NCBI GenBank assembly: GCA_037968475.1
Contig: JBBKVO010000024.1
Span: 62,001-126,000, forward strand
Direction: 5' to 3'
Origin: SB11 sp037968475
GTDB lineage: Bacteria > Bacteroidota > Bacteroidia > UBA8524
Length of the DNA: 64,000 nt
Numbering within the stretch: position 1 is the first letter of the stretch; each line of letters starts with the position of its first letter. This document shows, in pieces, positions 1-11,400 of the stretch. Position numbers and translations under genes: made by a program. A model generated the notes under the pieces. It was given only the letters and a program-made list of their open reading frames with translations. It ran no database searches and was not told the DNA's origin.

Positions 1-2373
1 AATACTCTTGAACTCCAAACGGATATTTTTTTTCTTAACGGGGGTGAAAAAATTGCATCAATAAAATTTGATGGGTATGACAATGAAGTTTTTTCTAAAA
101 AACTAAAAAATAACAACTATGTATTACTTGCAGACAGAAGAGTTTATTTAATAAAAAAAAATAAAGAAATAGAAAAATTGTGGAAGGGTGAAGGTGAAGT
201 AATTTATTTCTTTGTTGATAAAGATGAAAATTTTTGGATAGGATATAGGGGCAAAGGTTTTGAGTTTCTTTCAGCAAAAAGTGGATATAAAGAGGTAATA
301 ACAGGCTTAAATAACCTTTCCATATCCTCAATTAATCAAGATAAAGAAGGAGGGATGTGGCTAACAACTTTAGAAAAGGGGGTGTTTTATCTTGCCCCAT
401 CTGCACCTTTGGCATATAACAAAGAGAATGGGCTTAGCTCAGAAAAAATTAATAAAATAGTTGATGTTGAAGGTAATATAGTATTAGTTACTCCCGACGG
501 CGATTTTTTATTAAAAAAACAAAACAGCAATACATTTAAAGAGATTGAGTCAGAATTATCGGTTGCAAATGATTTGGTCTACTCTAAAGAAAATGGGGTA
601 TTTTATTTTTACCCTACCCATGAGCCAATTTTAAAGAACTACAAACAGACAATAATACCCCATCATAAAAAACTATTTATAGGAAAAAAATATTTGTGGG
701 CTTATTTTTATAGGGAAATATCGAAATATACTTTACAAGGAAAAAAACTAGACAGTATTATTTTTGATAAAAAAAGAATACAATGTTTAGAAGAGCTTGA
801 TAATGGTGATGTATTAATTGGAACGCTTGGGGGAGTTTACATATATAAGAATGACTCAATAACATCATTGGTAGTTTATAACCCATTGTTTAGTTTAAGA
901 GTAAGTGATATTAAACAAATAGATATAAACCATGTGGTAGTTGCCACTATCGGTGGAGGAATTTTAATAACCCAGATAAATAATTATGCAAATACTATAC
1001 AATACAAAACAGAGAATGGCTTGCCTAGCGTAATGTGCAATACGCTACTAAAATATAATGACAGTATACTTTGGGTAGGAACTAATAGAGGGTTGTGCCG
1101 TATAGACAACATATTGCCGGGCAATAAAATAAAATTCAATAATTTTGATATTAATAACGGATTAATATCAAACGAAGTAAATGATATCTGTTTGATTGAT
1201 GATAAACTTTGGGTAGCTACTGCCGAAGGAGTATCTGTAGTAGCTGAAAATGGAGAAGAAACCGATATTCGTGATATTTCAATTTATATAAAAAAAATAA
1301 ACATAAATGGTGAAGAAGTTCCTTTGCTGCCCTTGGCAAAGCTGCCGTATAATAAAAATAATATAACGTTTTCGTTTATTGGCCTCAATTACCAGTATGC
1401 TGGTAAATTAGTATATAAATATCGCCTTGTAGGGGCTGACACTAAGTGGAATACAACCACCAACCTATCGGTAGTATATAATACACTACCTTCAGGTAAA
1501 TATACTTTTGAAATTGGGGTGGTAAATCCAAATGGCCCCAATCTTGTGCATTTTGCTAAATATAGTTTTACCATTTTACCTCCGTTTTGGCAAACAGCAT
1601 GGTTTCTCATATTAGCAGTAGTGGTATTGGCACTACTTATATATTGGTATATAAGGTACAGGGTAAATTTTGTGCGTAAGCAAGAACTGCTAAATATAGA
1701 CTTAAATACTTTTAGAGATAGGGCATTACGAGGACAAATGAATCCTCATTTTATATACAATTCTCTCAATTCCATACAAAACTACATACTAAAAAGCGAT
1801 ACTATGGCTTCAGTATCGTTCCTGTCAAAATTCTCACAGCTTATGCGGCTTACTTTTAACAATACAGCACAAGAACTTATTACGCTTGATAAGGATATGG
1901 AAGCTCTATTGTTGTATATTGAGCTTGAAGACCTTCGGTTTCAACATAAATTCACATTGCATATAGAAAACAGCGCTAATTTGGATTTTACTTTTATAAA
2001 AGTGCCACCACTTATATTACAACCTTTTGTAGAAAATGCAATACAACATGGGCTACTAACCAAAGAGGGAGGGGGTAATATTTGGATTAGTTTTATCAAA
2101 CACGATACTAGTATAGAAGTCATCATACAAGATGACGGCATTGGCCGAGCCGGTGCAAAAAAAATACAAGAGAGGAAAGCGCGGTTCAAAGCACGGTTGT
2201 CTTATGCTTTTGGCAGGAGAGAGTATACAGGCATTACCGCTACCCAAACCCGAATACAGCAAGCTTGGGGAACAAAGTTTAGCAAAAATCATTTTAAAAT
2301 TGTAGATTTATACACAGATAATGGTGCTCCTAAAGGAACACTTGTACATATTTTTTTACCCGTATATGATTAA
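1..2373 (+). CDS. Sensor histidine kinase, LytS type with beta-propeller sensor (5' end outside window)
   Basis: The frame is open from base 1, so the N-terminus lies upstream; 790 residues are visible. The first part carries Reg_prop-like propeller blades (for example DSILWVGTNRGLCRI and IDDKLWVATAEG). It is followed by a Y_Y_Y domain (about residues 425-520), one membrane helix (about 527-552) and a cytoplasmic His_kinase domain. The phospho-acceptor is H583 in QMNPHFIYNSLNSIQNY; the ATPase shows an N-box (ENAIQHG, N679) and G1 box (DDGIG, 711-715). By family knowledge such proteins sense an outside ligand through the propeller and phosphorylate a LytTR regulator. The gene for that regulator overlaps the 3' end by 8 bases, so the two are translationally coupled. 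The ligand is unknown. Confidence 0.93.
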   Translation, partial: NTLELQTDIFFLNGGEKIASIKFDGYDNEVFSKKLKNNNYVLLADRRVYLIKKNKEIEKLWKGEGEVIYFFVDKDENFWIGYRGKGFEFLSAKSGYKEVITGLNNLSISSINQDKEGGMWLTTLEKGVFYLAPSAPLAYNKENGLSSEKINKIVDVEGNIVLVTPDGDFLLKKQNSNTFKEIESELSVANDLVYSKENGVFYFYPTHEPILKNYKQTIIPHHKKLFIGKKYLWAYFYREISKYTLQGKKLDSIIFDKKRIQCLEELDNGDVLIGTLGGVYIYKNDSITSLVVYNPLFSLRVSDIKQIDINHVVVATIGGGILITQINNYANTIQYKTENGLPSVMCNTLLKYNDSILWVGTNRGLCRIDNILPGNKIKFNNFDINNGLISNEVNDICLIDDKLWVATAEGVSVVAENGEETDIRDISIYIKKININGEEVPLLPLAKLPYNKNNITFSFIGLNYQYAGKLVYKYRLVGADTKWNTTTNLSVVYNTLPSGKYTFEIGVVNPNGPNLVHFAKYSFTILPPFWQTAWFLILAVVVLALLIYWYIRYRVNFVRKQELLNIDLNTFRDRALRGQMNPHFIYNSLNSIQNYILKSDTMASVSFLSKFSQLMRLTFNNTAQELITLDKDMEALLLYIELEDLRFQHKFTLHIENSANLDFTFIKVPPLILQPFVENAIQHGLLTKEGGGNIWISFIKHDTSIEVIIQDDGIGRAGAKKIQERKARFKARLSYAFGRREYTGITATQTRIQQAWGTKFSKNHFKIVDLYTDNGAPKGTLVHIFLPVYD

Positions 2374-3121
2374 AGCTATCATTGTTGATGATGAACCATC
2401 AGCAGGAGAGGTATTGCAAACTCTTATATCATCGTTTTCACAACAAATTAGCATTTGTGATATTTGCACCAATATACCTAGTGCCATTGAAGCTATAGAA
2501 AAGCATGAGCCTTCGATTATTTTTTTAGATATAGAATTGGCTGATGGTAGTGGGTTTGAGATACTAGAAAATCTACACGGATTGCAACCGCGTATTGTAT
2601 TTGTTACCGCTTACGAGCACTATGCCATAAATGCCATAAAACATAATGCCTTTGATTACATATTAAAACCTATTGACCCTGAAGAGTTGTATAAAATGCT
2701 TGAAAAGTTGTTAGAGGAAGAAGAAAAAGCAATCCCTTATCCTGATACTATGGCATTGCTTCAACAACTTATAGGAGGCTTAGGAAAGAAAATTGCCGTG
2801 CCCAGTCGCACCGGGCTAGAATACTATTGTATAGATGATATAATATTAATAGAAGGGCAGGGTAGCTATGTACAAATGCACCTTACTAATGGCAGCTCGC
2901 CACTGGTATCAAAAAAGATAAAAGACTTTGAAGGCATATTGGTCAACAAAGGTTTTTTACGCGTGCATAAAAGTTTCTTTATCAATTTGGCACATATAGA
3001 AAGCCTGCACAAAGATGATGGTGGCTATATACAAATGAGTAACGGGCGACAAGTAACTATTAGCCCAAAAGATAAAACCGATATTTTGCGCAGCATAAAA
3101 CAACTTTCAAATATTATCTAA
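2366..3121 (+). CDS. LytTR-family response regulator
   Basis: A 251-residue regulator. The receiver domain (1-120) has the acidic pocket D8/D9, phospho-acceptor D55 (FLDIELADGSGF), T81 and K101. A LytTR DNA-binding domain fills about 145-248. I start it at the ATG at 2366, which overlaps the kinase stop codon (ATGATTAA) and gives the standard MIKAIIVDDE N-terminus. A longer in-frame reading from 2321 would add 15 residues that match no receiver domain. It is the likely output partner of the kinase upstream and probably binds promoters as a dimer when phosphorylated. Its targets cannot be inferred from this window. Confidence 0.95.
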   Translation: MIKAIIVDDEPSAGEVLQTLISSFSQQISICDICTNIPSAIEAIEKHEPSIIFLDIELADGSGFEILENLHGLQPRIVFVTAYEHYAINAIKHNAFDYILKPIDPEELYKMLEKLLEEEEKAIPYPDTMALLQQLIGGLGKKIAVPSRTGLEYYCIDDIILIEGQGSYVQMHLTNGSSPLVSKKIKDFEGILVNKGFLRVHKSFFINLAHIESLHKDDGGYIQMSNGRQVTISPKDKTDILRSIKQLSNII

Positions 3122-3439
3122 CCTACCTAGTAGCCTCAATAAACAACCGTAGGGGTATGAAAACCAACACGCTGATTTTGACAAATTTGTTGGTGATGTT
3201 GATTTAGCCAAAAACGGTACAGCAGCGGCAAGCAACAAACAACTGGGCATAGAGGCTTTGCAGTAGCAAGACCTTTTTTGTGCAAAATTGGGCACAAAAA
3301 TGCAAACCGTCTGTGTACGTTGTGTATGTGTGAGTAATAAAATGTAAAGGTAAGTTTCCTATAAAAAGTTGCTTAATAACAGCTTCATAGGAAACAATAA
3401 CGAGGGTGGTAGTACAGTACGTTTTGAAACAAGTATAGC
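3122..3439. other. Intergenic region with a possible gene remnant
   Basis: No intact gene. Bases about 3146-3267 read as an open stretch of some 35 codons ending in GIEALQ and a stop, but with no start codon and an in-frame stop just before it, so it may be the tail of a lost gene. A 9-bp perfect inverted repeat (3354-3362 with 3387-3395) lies just past the 3' end of the small minus-strand gene and could act as its terminator. Confidence 0.35.
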
Positions 3440-3598
3440 TTAAGCAGCTTGTTTGCGCATTAAGTTTAGCCTGCGAGAAAGAACATCCTCCTCAATACTA
3501 AGGCGAAACTTTATTTTAAAGTACCTTTGTAATGCCTTCACATTCACTCTTGATTTGTGGGCAAATTTTGCTAATGTTTCACTAATTAAATCTCTCAT
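3440..3598 (-). CDS. AraC-type helix-turn-helix microprotein (52 aa)
   Basis: A 52-residue frame, starting ATG at 3598 and stopping at 3440. Its sequence resembles one helix-turn-helix half of an AraC/XylS DNA-binding domain: LAKFAHKSRVNVKALQRYF matches the usual lA..ag.S...LqR.Fk pattern, and FRLSIEEDVLSRRLNLM matches the second helix (G.sp.eyl...Rl..A). A normal AraC domain has about 100 residues with two such motifs, so this is either a genuine half-size protein or a remnant. There is no partner gene next to it. Coding is supported by the motif match and the clean start and stop; expression is unproven. Confidence 0.55.
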   Translation of the reverse strand: MRDLISETLAKFAHKSRVNVKALQRYFKIKFRLSIEEDVLSRRLNLMRKQAA

Positions 3599-3970
3599 GA
3601 TGGTGTGTGTGTTATGTAAGTTGTTGTTTATGCTATTGTGATAGTTGCTCTACTAATATAAACGGCATTTTACTAATTTTAGTTTTAAAAACCGCACACA
3701 TTTTTAAATAATACGCAAATATATTGCATTATTTACACTAGTATAACTCATAAAAGAGTAATAATCAATCAGATAAGTATGTGGATAAATATTAAGCAAG
3801 CACAAACAAAGAAGCAAAAAATCTTTCTGACACATTAAAACCTCTGCACTATGGCATTGGCACACTGATACAGCCAGCTTTAAGCTAGTTATAGGCAATT
3901 ACCATTTTAGAATTTAAGAATCAACAAGCGAAATATTTGCGGAGAAATACGTATTAACAAGGCAAAAAAC
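3599..3970. other. Intergenic, AT-rich
   Basis: About 370 bases between the microprotein and purQ. I see no gene, RNA or strong repeat, only a short AGCTTTAAGCT palindrome near 3880. The purQ promoter sits at its right edge. Confidence 0.5.
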
Positions 3971-3978
3971 TACCTTTG
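3971..3978 (+). promoter_or_regulatory. purQ promoter -7 element (TACCTTTG)
   Basis: Exact match to the Bacteroidota -7 consensus TAnnTTTG. The purQ ATG begins 5 bases after the final G, which puts the expected transcription start at or next to the start codon and implies a leaderless or nearly leaderless mRNA. Confidence 0.65.
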
Positions 3979-3982
3979 CACC

Positions 3983-4678
3983 ATGAAATTTGGCGTAATA
4001 ATTTTCCCCGGTTCAAACTGTGATCAAGACCTTGTAGAAGTGTTGCAAAAAGTAACAGGACAGCAAGTTGTAGAGCTTTGGCATAAAGATACCGATCTGC
4101 AAAATTGTGATATGGTATTTTTACCCGGAGGCTTCTCTTATGGTGATTACTTGCGTAGCGGAGCCATAGCCAAACTTTCGCCTATAATGAATAGTGTGAT
4201 TGAGTTTGCCAACAACGGCGGCTACGTAATGGGCATTTGCAACGGATTTCAGATATTGTGTGAAAGTGGCCTTTTACCGGGCGCATTGCTGCACAACAAC
4301 AACCGCAAATACATTTGCAAAAACGTATATATAAAACCTCAAGGGCAAACCGTACTTACTGAAGGACTGGATAGGGAAAAAGCATTAAAAATACCTATAG
4401 CACATGGCGAAGGCCGTTACTATGCCGATGAAGAAACGCTGAACGAGTTGCAACAAAACGATCAAATACTATTTACCTATTGCGATGAAAATGGCTATGA
4501 AACCGAAGGCTCTAACCCCAACGGCTCACTATTAAACATAGCGGGTATAACAAACAAAACCAAAAATGTGTTTGGTATGATGCCGCACCCCGAAAGAGCT
4601 GCCGATGGAGATCTTTTTAATACCGATGGGCTAGCACCATTAGTCAATCTTCTAAAAATTTCAACAGCTAGTGTTTAG
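3983..4678 (+). CDS. purQ: Phosphoribosylformylglycinamidine synthase, glutaminase subunit
   Basis: A 231-residue class I glutamine amidotransferase. It supplies ammonia from glutamine to the PurL synthase for conversion of FGAR to FGAM in purine synthesis. The nucleophile is C86 in the elbow GICNGFQIL; H202 and E204 (MMPHPERA) complete the triad. The N-terminus MKFGVIIFPGSNCDQD is typical of stand-alone PurQ, as is the length. PurL is not in the window, which suggests a split, dispersed synthase. The start is set by the promoter directly in front of it. Confidence 0.97.
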   Translation: MKFGVIIFPGSNCDQDLVEVLQKVTGQQVVELWHKDTDLQNCDMVFLPGGFSYGDYLRSGAIAKLSPIMNSVIEFANNGGYVMGICNGFQILCESGLLPGALLHNNNRKYICKNVYIKPQGQTVLTEGLDREKALKIPIAHGEGRYYADEETLNELQQNDQILFTYCDENGYETEGSNPNGSLLNIAGITNKTKNVFGMMPHPERAADGDLFNTDGLAPLVNLLKISTASV

Positions 4679-4727
4679 CAGCTACCACCAAATTTTATTT
4701 ATTTTGGTGCATTAACACCTACCACCT

Positions 4728-5324
4728 ATGATAGCGTTTATAAAAGGAAGAGTAGCTTATATCAGTCCCACGCAGGTTGTTATAGAAACTGCGGGCGGTA
4801 TTGGCTACGAAATCCAGATATCACTTTATACCTTCGAAAAAATAAAGGATAAAGAAAATATTAGCATTTACACCCATCTTTCGATAAAAGAAGATAGCCA
4901 CACACTTTTTGGTTTTAACGGCGAAGAAGAGCGGTCGTTGTTCAGAAATCTAATCTCCGTAAACGGAGTTGGCCCCTCAACAGCACGTATGATACTATCG
5001 TCTTTAACACCAACTGACTTAAACCATGCAATATTATCAGGAGACATAACGTTACTAAAAGCGGTTAAGGGTATAGGCCCCAAAACAGCCCAGCGTTTAG
5101 TACTTGAGTTGCAGGATAAAGTGAAAAAAGATGGTACAGGCACAACAGAGCTTTCAATGCGAGGGGATAAAAGCATGGCTGCACGGCAAGAAGCCATTAG
5201 TGCACTGCTAATGCTTGGTTTTAATCGCGCAGCAGTAGAAAAAATAGTTAAAAAAGTAATAGATACGTCAAAAGAAGATATGGCAGTAGAAGAAATTATT
5301 AAAATTGCGTTAAAAACATTATAG
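4728..5324 (+). CDS. ruvA: Holliday junction branch migration protein RuvA
   Basis: 198 residues, the usual RuvA length. It has an N-terminal OB fold (about 1-63), two helix-hairpin-helix motifs (VNGVGPSTA at 78-86 and VKGIGPKTA at 113-121) and a C-terminal domain (about 150-198) that contacts RuvB. As a tetramer RuvA holds the four-way junction while RuvB rings pull DNA through it. ruvB and ruvC are not nearby. The pairing of ruvA with sprA just downstream is, as far as I know, a common Bacteroidota gene order, though a shared function is not implied. Confidence 0.97.
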   Translation: MIAFIKGRVAYISPTQVVIETAGGIGYEIQISLYTFEKIKDKENISIYTHLSIKEDSHTLFGFNGEEERSLFRNLISVNGVGPSTARMILSSLTPTDLNHAILSGDITLLKAVKGIGPKTAQRLVLELQDKVKKDGTGTTELSMRGDKSMAARQEAISALLMLGFNRAAVEKIVKKVIDTSKEDMAVEEIIKIALKTL

Positions 5325-5419
5325 TTGTAACCTCATAAAAAATAGCTTATCGGGAAATATTTACTCTTTTGAAATAAAAGACCAATTAACTAAGACTGAA
5401 GAAGTAAGAAACTATTTTA

Positions 5420-8400
5420 ATGGGTTCACCAAGAAACGTTGTGTTATTTGTGGCGATGGGAGTGTTATTTTCCATCCTAGCTCTATCTGTATCAGGTACG
5501 GGCAATGCTACCCCACACTATAAACATTATATAAAAGCATCAAAAACTATTTCGGGTGTTGATACACCCGAAACAGACACTACTAAGCTGAAGTACCCTA
5601 TTGAGGACAGCAAAAACTTCAAAGACAAAAAGAATAATCCCCTCGACCTTAAAGACCCTGACAACATAAAAAAAGAAGTGGTATACGACAGTGCCACCGG
5701 AAACTATATTGAAAAACAAACCGTAGGAGGAAACGACTACCGCCTGCCCGAAACCAAAACTATGGAAGAGTATTTGGAAGAAAGGCGCCAAAAAGAAAAT
5801 CAAAGCTATTTTAGGCAACGCTCAAAAGCACAAAACTTTGTAAAAGGAAACAGCATTATTCCAAAACTAAACCTTGGCCCTAAAGTACTGGATAAGTTTT
5901 TTGGCAGCGGTTTAGTCGATTTACGTCCACAAGGTTCTGCCGAGTTAATTTTTGGTTGGAATTTCAACGTAGTACGTAATCCCGCCTTTACAGTTAGGCA
6001 ACAACGCAATGGCCAGTTCGATTTCCGTCAGAAAATACAATTCAACCTTACAGGTTCTATAGGCGACAGGTTTAAAACCACTTGGAGGTATGATACCGAA
6101 GCGACTTTTGATTTCGATAATCAGATAAACTTAAACTGGCAGGGTAAAGAAGACGATATAATAAAAAATGTACAATTGGGTAATGTAAGCCTGCCCCTAA
6201 ACAGCAGCCTTATACAAGGTGGGCAAAGTTTGTTTGGTGCATTGCTGCAAATGCAGTTTGGCCGATTGATGGTTACCACCATATTTACCCAACAACGCGG
6301 GCAAACAACAGAAACCGAAGTAACAGGGGGCGCACAAGTAACCCAATTTGATATACAGGCAGATAACTACGATGTAAACCGCCACTATTTCCTTAGTCAT
6401 TATTTCGCTGATAATTACAACCAATGGTGTAGTACATCACCCTTTATTAGTTCGCCTATACTTATTACCAACGTACAAGTTTGGGTAACCAATCGTACAG
6501 GTATATTTGATAACACTCGCGATGTTTTGGCATTTATGGATATGGGCGAACGTAACCCATTTAATAACACTTGGAATATACCCTCAGGCCCCGTAAACGC
6601 TGATAATAGCTCAAACAGCTTATACAACACCTTTCAGTTTGATGATTTAGCACGCCAATCAAACGAAGCAGTAAAACACTTGCGCCAAGATAAAGGCTTA
6701 GACCCTATACAAGATTTTCAGTTGCTAAACAATGCCCGCCAGCTTAATACTAACGAGTATACCGTAAACCCTCGATTGGGTTATATATCGCTAAACCAGG
6801 CACTTAATAATGACGAGATTTTGGCTGTAGCATTTGAGTATACCCTAAATGGAAAAAGCTATAAAGTGGGTGAGTTTGCCCGCGAAATTTCATCGCCCGA
6901 CCCAAATAAACCCAATGCCTTGATGCTGAAAATGCTGAAAGGAACTACCATTACCACCAGTTTGCCTATTTGGGATTTGATGATGAAAAACATCTACTCA
7001 CTAGGTTCATTCAGCGTACAAAAAGAGCAGTTTAAGCTAAATATAATATATGCCGATGATCCATCAAACGCTGATTTGAATTATATCCCTGCCAAAAACG
7101 AACCTAATTTTATAGGCGTTCCATTAGTACAAGTATTAAATCTTGATAAAGTAAACACCCAAGGCGAAGCAACACCCGACGGTGTTTTTGATTTTATAGA
7201 AGGGCTTACCATTAATACATCAAACGGTCGTGTAATATTTCCCGTTCGTGAACCTTTTGGCGATTTTCTGCGAAGCAAGTTTCAAGACCCTGCCAATGCT
7301 GAGTATTATGCCTACGATGCCCTTTACGATTCAACCAAGTGGCTGGCACAACAAGAAGTATTAAAAAATAAGTTCTTTTTACGAGGCAGTTACCAAGGCT
7401 CGTCAAATTCCGAAATTTCACTTAATGCCATTAACGTCCCGCAGGGTTCGGTGCGGGTTACTGCCAATGGTACTTTGCTTACAGAAGGAACTGATTATAT
7501 AGTTGACTATACTATTGGGCGTGTCAAAATATTAAATACAGGTATACTTAATTCAGGAGCAGTAATAAAGGTATCATCAGAAAATAACAACCTATTTAGT
7601 ATACAGCAAAAAACCCTGATAGGTGCCCGCTTTGATTACAAGGTTGATAAAGACTTTATTATTGGCGGTACGGTGATGCACTTGTACGAGCGCCCTATTA
7701 CCCCAAAAGTAAATATTGGCGAAGAACCTATACTAAATACAGTAGTAGGAGTTGATGGTAGTATTCGCCGCGAATCGCGAACACTAACCCGTTTGATTGA
7801 TCGTTTGCCGTTTATTAGTACCAAAGAACCATCAAACTTTCAGTTCAGTTTTGAGGGAGCAAAACTGTTTCCACACAATCCTAAAACCATCGGTCAACGA
7901 GGTACAGCTTTTATTGATGATTTTGAAGCCAGTGAAACCCCGTTTGATTTGCGCCTAGGCGCACCATGGTACGTAGCCAGTACGCCCGAAGGGCAACCCG
8001 ATCTTTTTCCTGAAACACAAAACACAGCCAATGCCTTAGGTTTTGGTTATAAAAGAGCGCGACTGGCATGGTACTCGCTTGACCCTATTTTCTTCCGCGA
8101 TCAACAAGGAAGTAATCCGCCTACGCCTCCCAACTTAGCGGGTTCAAGCAACGCTTCAAAACGTTCAAACCACTACACCCGTGAGGTATTGCAAACAGAG
8201 GTTTTCCCTAACCGCCAATTGCAACAAGGTGTGCCTCAAAATATGCCTACTTTCGATTTGGCATACTATCCATACATTCGTGGTCAATACAACTACACTG
8301 TTGATGGTATAAATGCTGATGGGGAAATGAAAGACCCAAAATCAAGCTGGGGTGGTATTATGCGCCGCATTGACCAAAACGATTTTGAAGCGGCTAATAT

Positions 8401-11400
8401 TGACTATGTAGAGATATGGATGATGGATCCGTTTTTGCCCGGCCAAAACGGTACAGTACAAGACGGTAAATTCAACTCAAACAATCTTTCAGGTGGTTCG
8501 CTATACCTAAACTTAGGCTCTGTATCAGAAGATGTATTGCGCGATACCCGTAAAAGTTACGAAAACGGTTTGCCCACACCTTCATCAACACAACAATTAA
8601 CGGATGAAACGGAATGGGCAAGAGTACCCAATGTGCCCACGCTAAACAATGCGTTTGATGCCGACCCTGCCGCACGCGAAGCTCAAGACGTTGGATTAGA
8701 TGGTTTTAATGATAACGACGAACGAGCACATTTTAGCCAGTATTTAGATACATTGCGCCAAATATTCGGAGCAACATCACAAGCATATTTAAAAGCAGCA
8801 GAAGACCCTTCGGGAGATAACTACCAATTTCACAGTAGCAAAAATTTCAACAATCAAAATGCAGGCGCGCTTGAGCGTTACCAGAAAATAAACGGGCAAG
8901 AAGGAAACTCAAAACTTGCTACCTTCCAACCCGATGGTTACCCTGTTACCCGCACCAATTTACCCGATGATGAGGATATTAACCGCGATTATAGCTTAAA
9001 CATAAACGAGCAATACTATCAGTATAAAATAGATCTTAAGCCCAACTCGCTTATAGTAGGGCAAAACTATGTTACCGATAGTGCCTCGGTACCTGTGAAA
9101 CTGGAAAACGGTGATGTTGAAAATGTTACTTGGTATCAACTGCGTATACCCGTAAACTCTTGGAGTAAAAAAATAGGCGGTATTAGCGATTTTAAATCTA
9201 TTCGTTTCGCACGTTTGTTTGTAAAAGATTTTGACCAACCCATTGTATTACGTTTTGCACAAATGCAATTGGTACGTGCTGATTGGAGAAGGTATACAAA
9301 ACCTCTTTCGGTGGGTGTGCCGGGTGTACCGGGTTCGCCTAGTGATAATACAGCGTTCTCAGTATCAACAGTAAATATCGAAGAGAACTCTACCCGTGTT
9401 CCTGTAAACTATACCCTGCCTCCGGGTTTCTTCCGTGAGCAAGATGTAACAACACCAAACAACGTGCAACAAAACGAGCAATCGGTATCCGTACGTTTTT
9501 GCAATCTACAAGAAGGCGATGCTAGGGGTATATTTAAAACCACTCGTTTTGATATCCGTAACTACAAGCATTTACGTATGTTCGTTCATGCCGAAGGGGA
9601 AAGTCAAGGCCTGCGTAATGGAGATGTTAAAGCCTTTATACGTTTAGGTACGGATTTAGAAAATAACTACTACGAGTACGAGCTGCCACTTTTGGTAACG
9701 CCTGATAAAAGCCGCGATGCGCAGCAAGTGTGGCCTACTGAAAATGAGATAAACATAGCCCTTGAAGAGTTTTATTTAGCTAAGCAATTGCGCCAAAATG
9801 CCAATGCCCCACAAAACCAAGATTTTGTATACGATTTGGGTGGCGGAAAACGTATTACACTTAGAGGTGTGCCCGATTTGAGTAACGTGCGTGTAATAAT
9901 GCTTGGTGTGCGCAACCCCGCTAAGTTTGATAACCCGTCGGGAGATGATGGTTTAGCAAAATGTGGTGAGATATGGTTTAATGAGTTACGTGTGGTTGAG
10001 TTTAATAACCAAGGCGGTGAGGCTGCTACTGCACGTTTAGTAACCAAACTGGCCGATTTGGGAACTTTCACCATATCGGGAAACTATCAATCTATTGGTT
10101 GGGGCGGTATTGATAAAAAACTGAATGATCGTAACCTTAACGAGATAATGCTGTACGATATGCAAACCTCGTTAGAGTTGGGCAAGTTTTTCCCTGCTAA
10201 GTGGGGCGTAACAATACCTTTCTTTATGCAACGCGGTGAGCAGTTTATACGCCCTAAGTATAACCCGCTAAACCCTGATATTTTGCTTACAACCACTATT
10301 AAAACATCTAAAAGTGAGCAAGAAAAGCAAGAAATTATATCGGCAGCACAAGATTATACATCCAGACGTAGTTTTAACTTTACCAATGTGCGTAAAAACC
10401 GTACTGGTGGTGGCAAACCACAGATATGGGACATTGAGAATTTTAACTTTACCTTCTCTTTTCAAGAAGTATTTAGACGAAACCAGCAAATTGCTGCCAG
10501 CTTACAACGCACATGGCGTGGTAGTGGGGGATATACTTTTGCTACGGGAGCGAAAAATATAGAACCATTAAAGAAAATAATGAAGCCAAAGAAATGGTTG
10601 GCTTTGGTACGCGATTTCAACTTTACGCCTTACCCTCAAAGCTTCTCGGTAAGGGCTGATGCTGACCGTTATTATTCAAGGACAATAAACCGAAATAATG
10701 ACGACCCCAATACCATCGTCCCCATTTTGTACGATAAAAACTTCACCATGAATAGGGTGTATGATGTACGCTGGGATTTAACAAAAAGCCTTAAACTTGA
10801 CTACCAAGCTACCTCTAATGCCCGTATTGATGAGCCAACAGGCAGGATTGATAAAAGCGAAGACCCACACAAGATAGATACTATACAAAACAACTTTATC
10901 AACTTGGGGCGTACTACTAATTATACCCAAATAACCAACGTAAACTATACACTACCTCTAAACAAAATACCTGTTTTAGATTGGGTAACGGCCAGCACAC
11001 GATACACTGCCAATTATGGTTGGGTAACAGCACCACCTGCTATAAAAAGTTTAGGAAATACCATACAAAACTCACAAAACTACTCGTATACAGGCCAGTT
11101 TAATATGGTTAACCTGTACAATAAAATACCTGCACTGCGCCGTATAAATCAAAACCAAAACAATACTCCCAAACCAAAAGTTGAAGAGGAGGAAGAGGAA
11201 GATGATGGCAAAGGCGGTAAGAGGAAGAAAAAGAAGAAAACCGAATCGCCCCTAAAAGGTTTTGGTACTGCTTTGGCAAAAACCTTAATGATGCTTAAAA
11301 ACGCATCGTTTACCTCTACATCAACAAAAGGAACCACACTACCGGGCTTTAGGCACACCCCATTGTATTTGGGTAATGATGCCGAACGGAATGCACCGGG

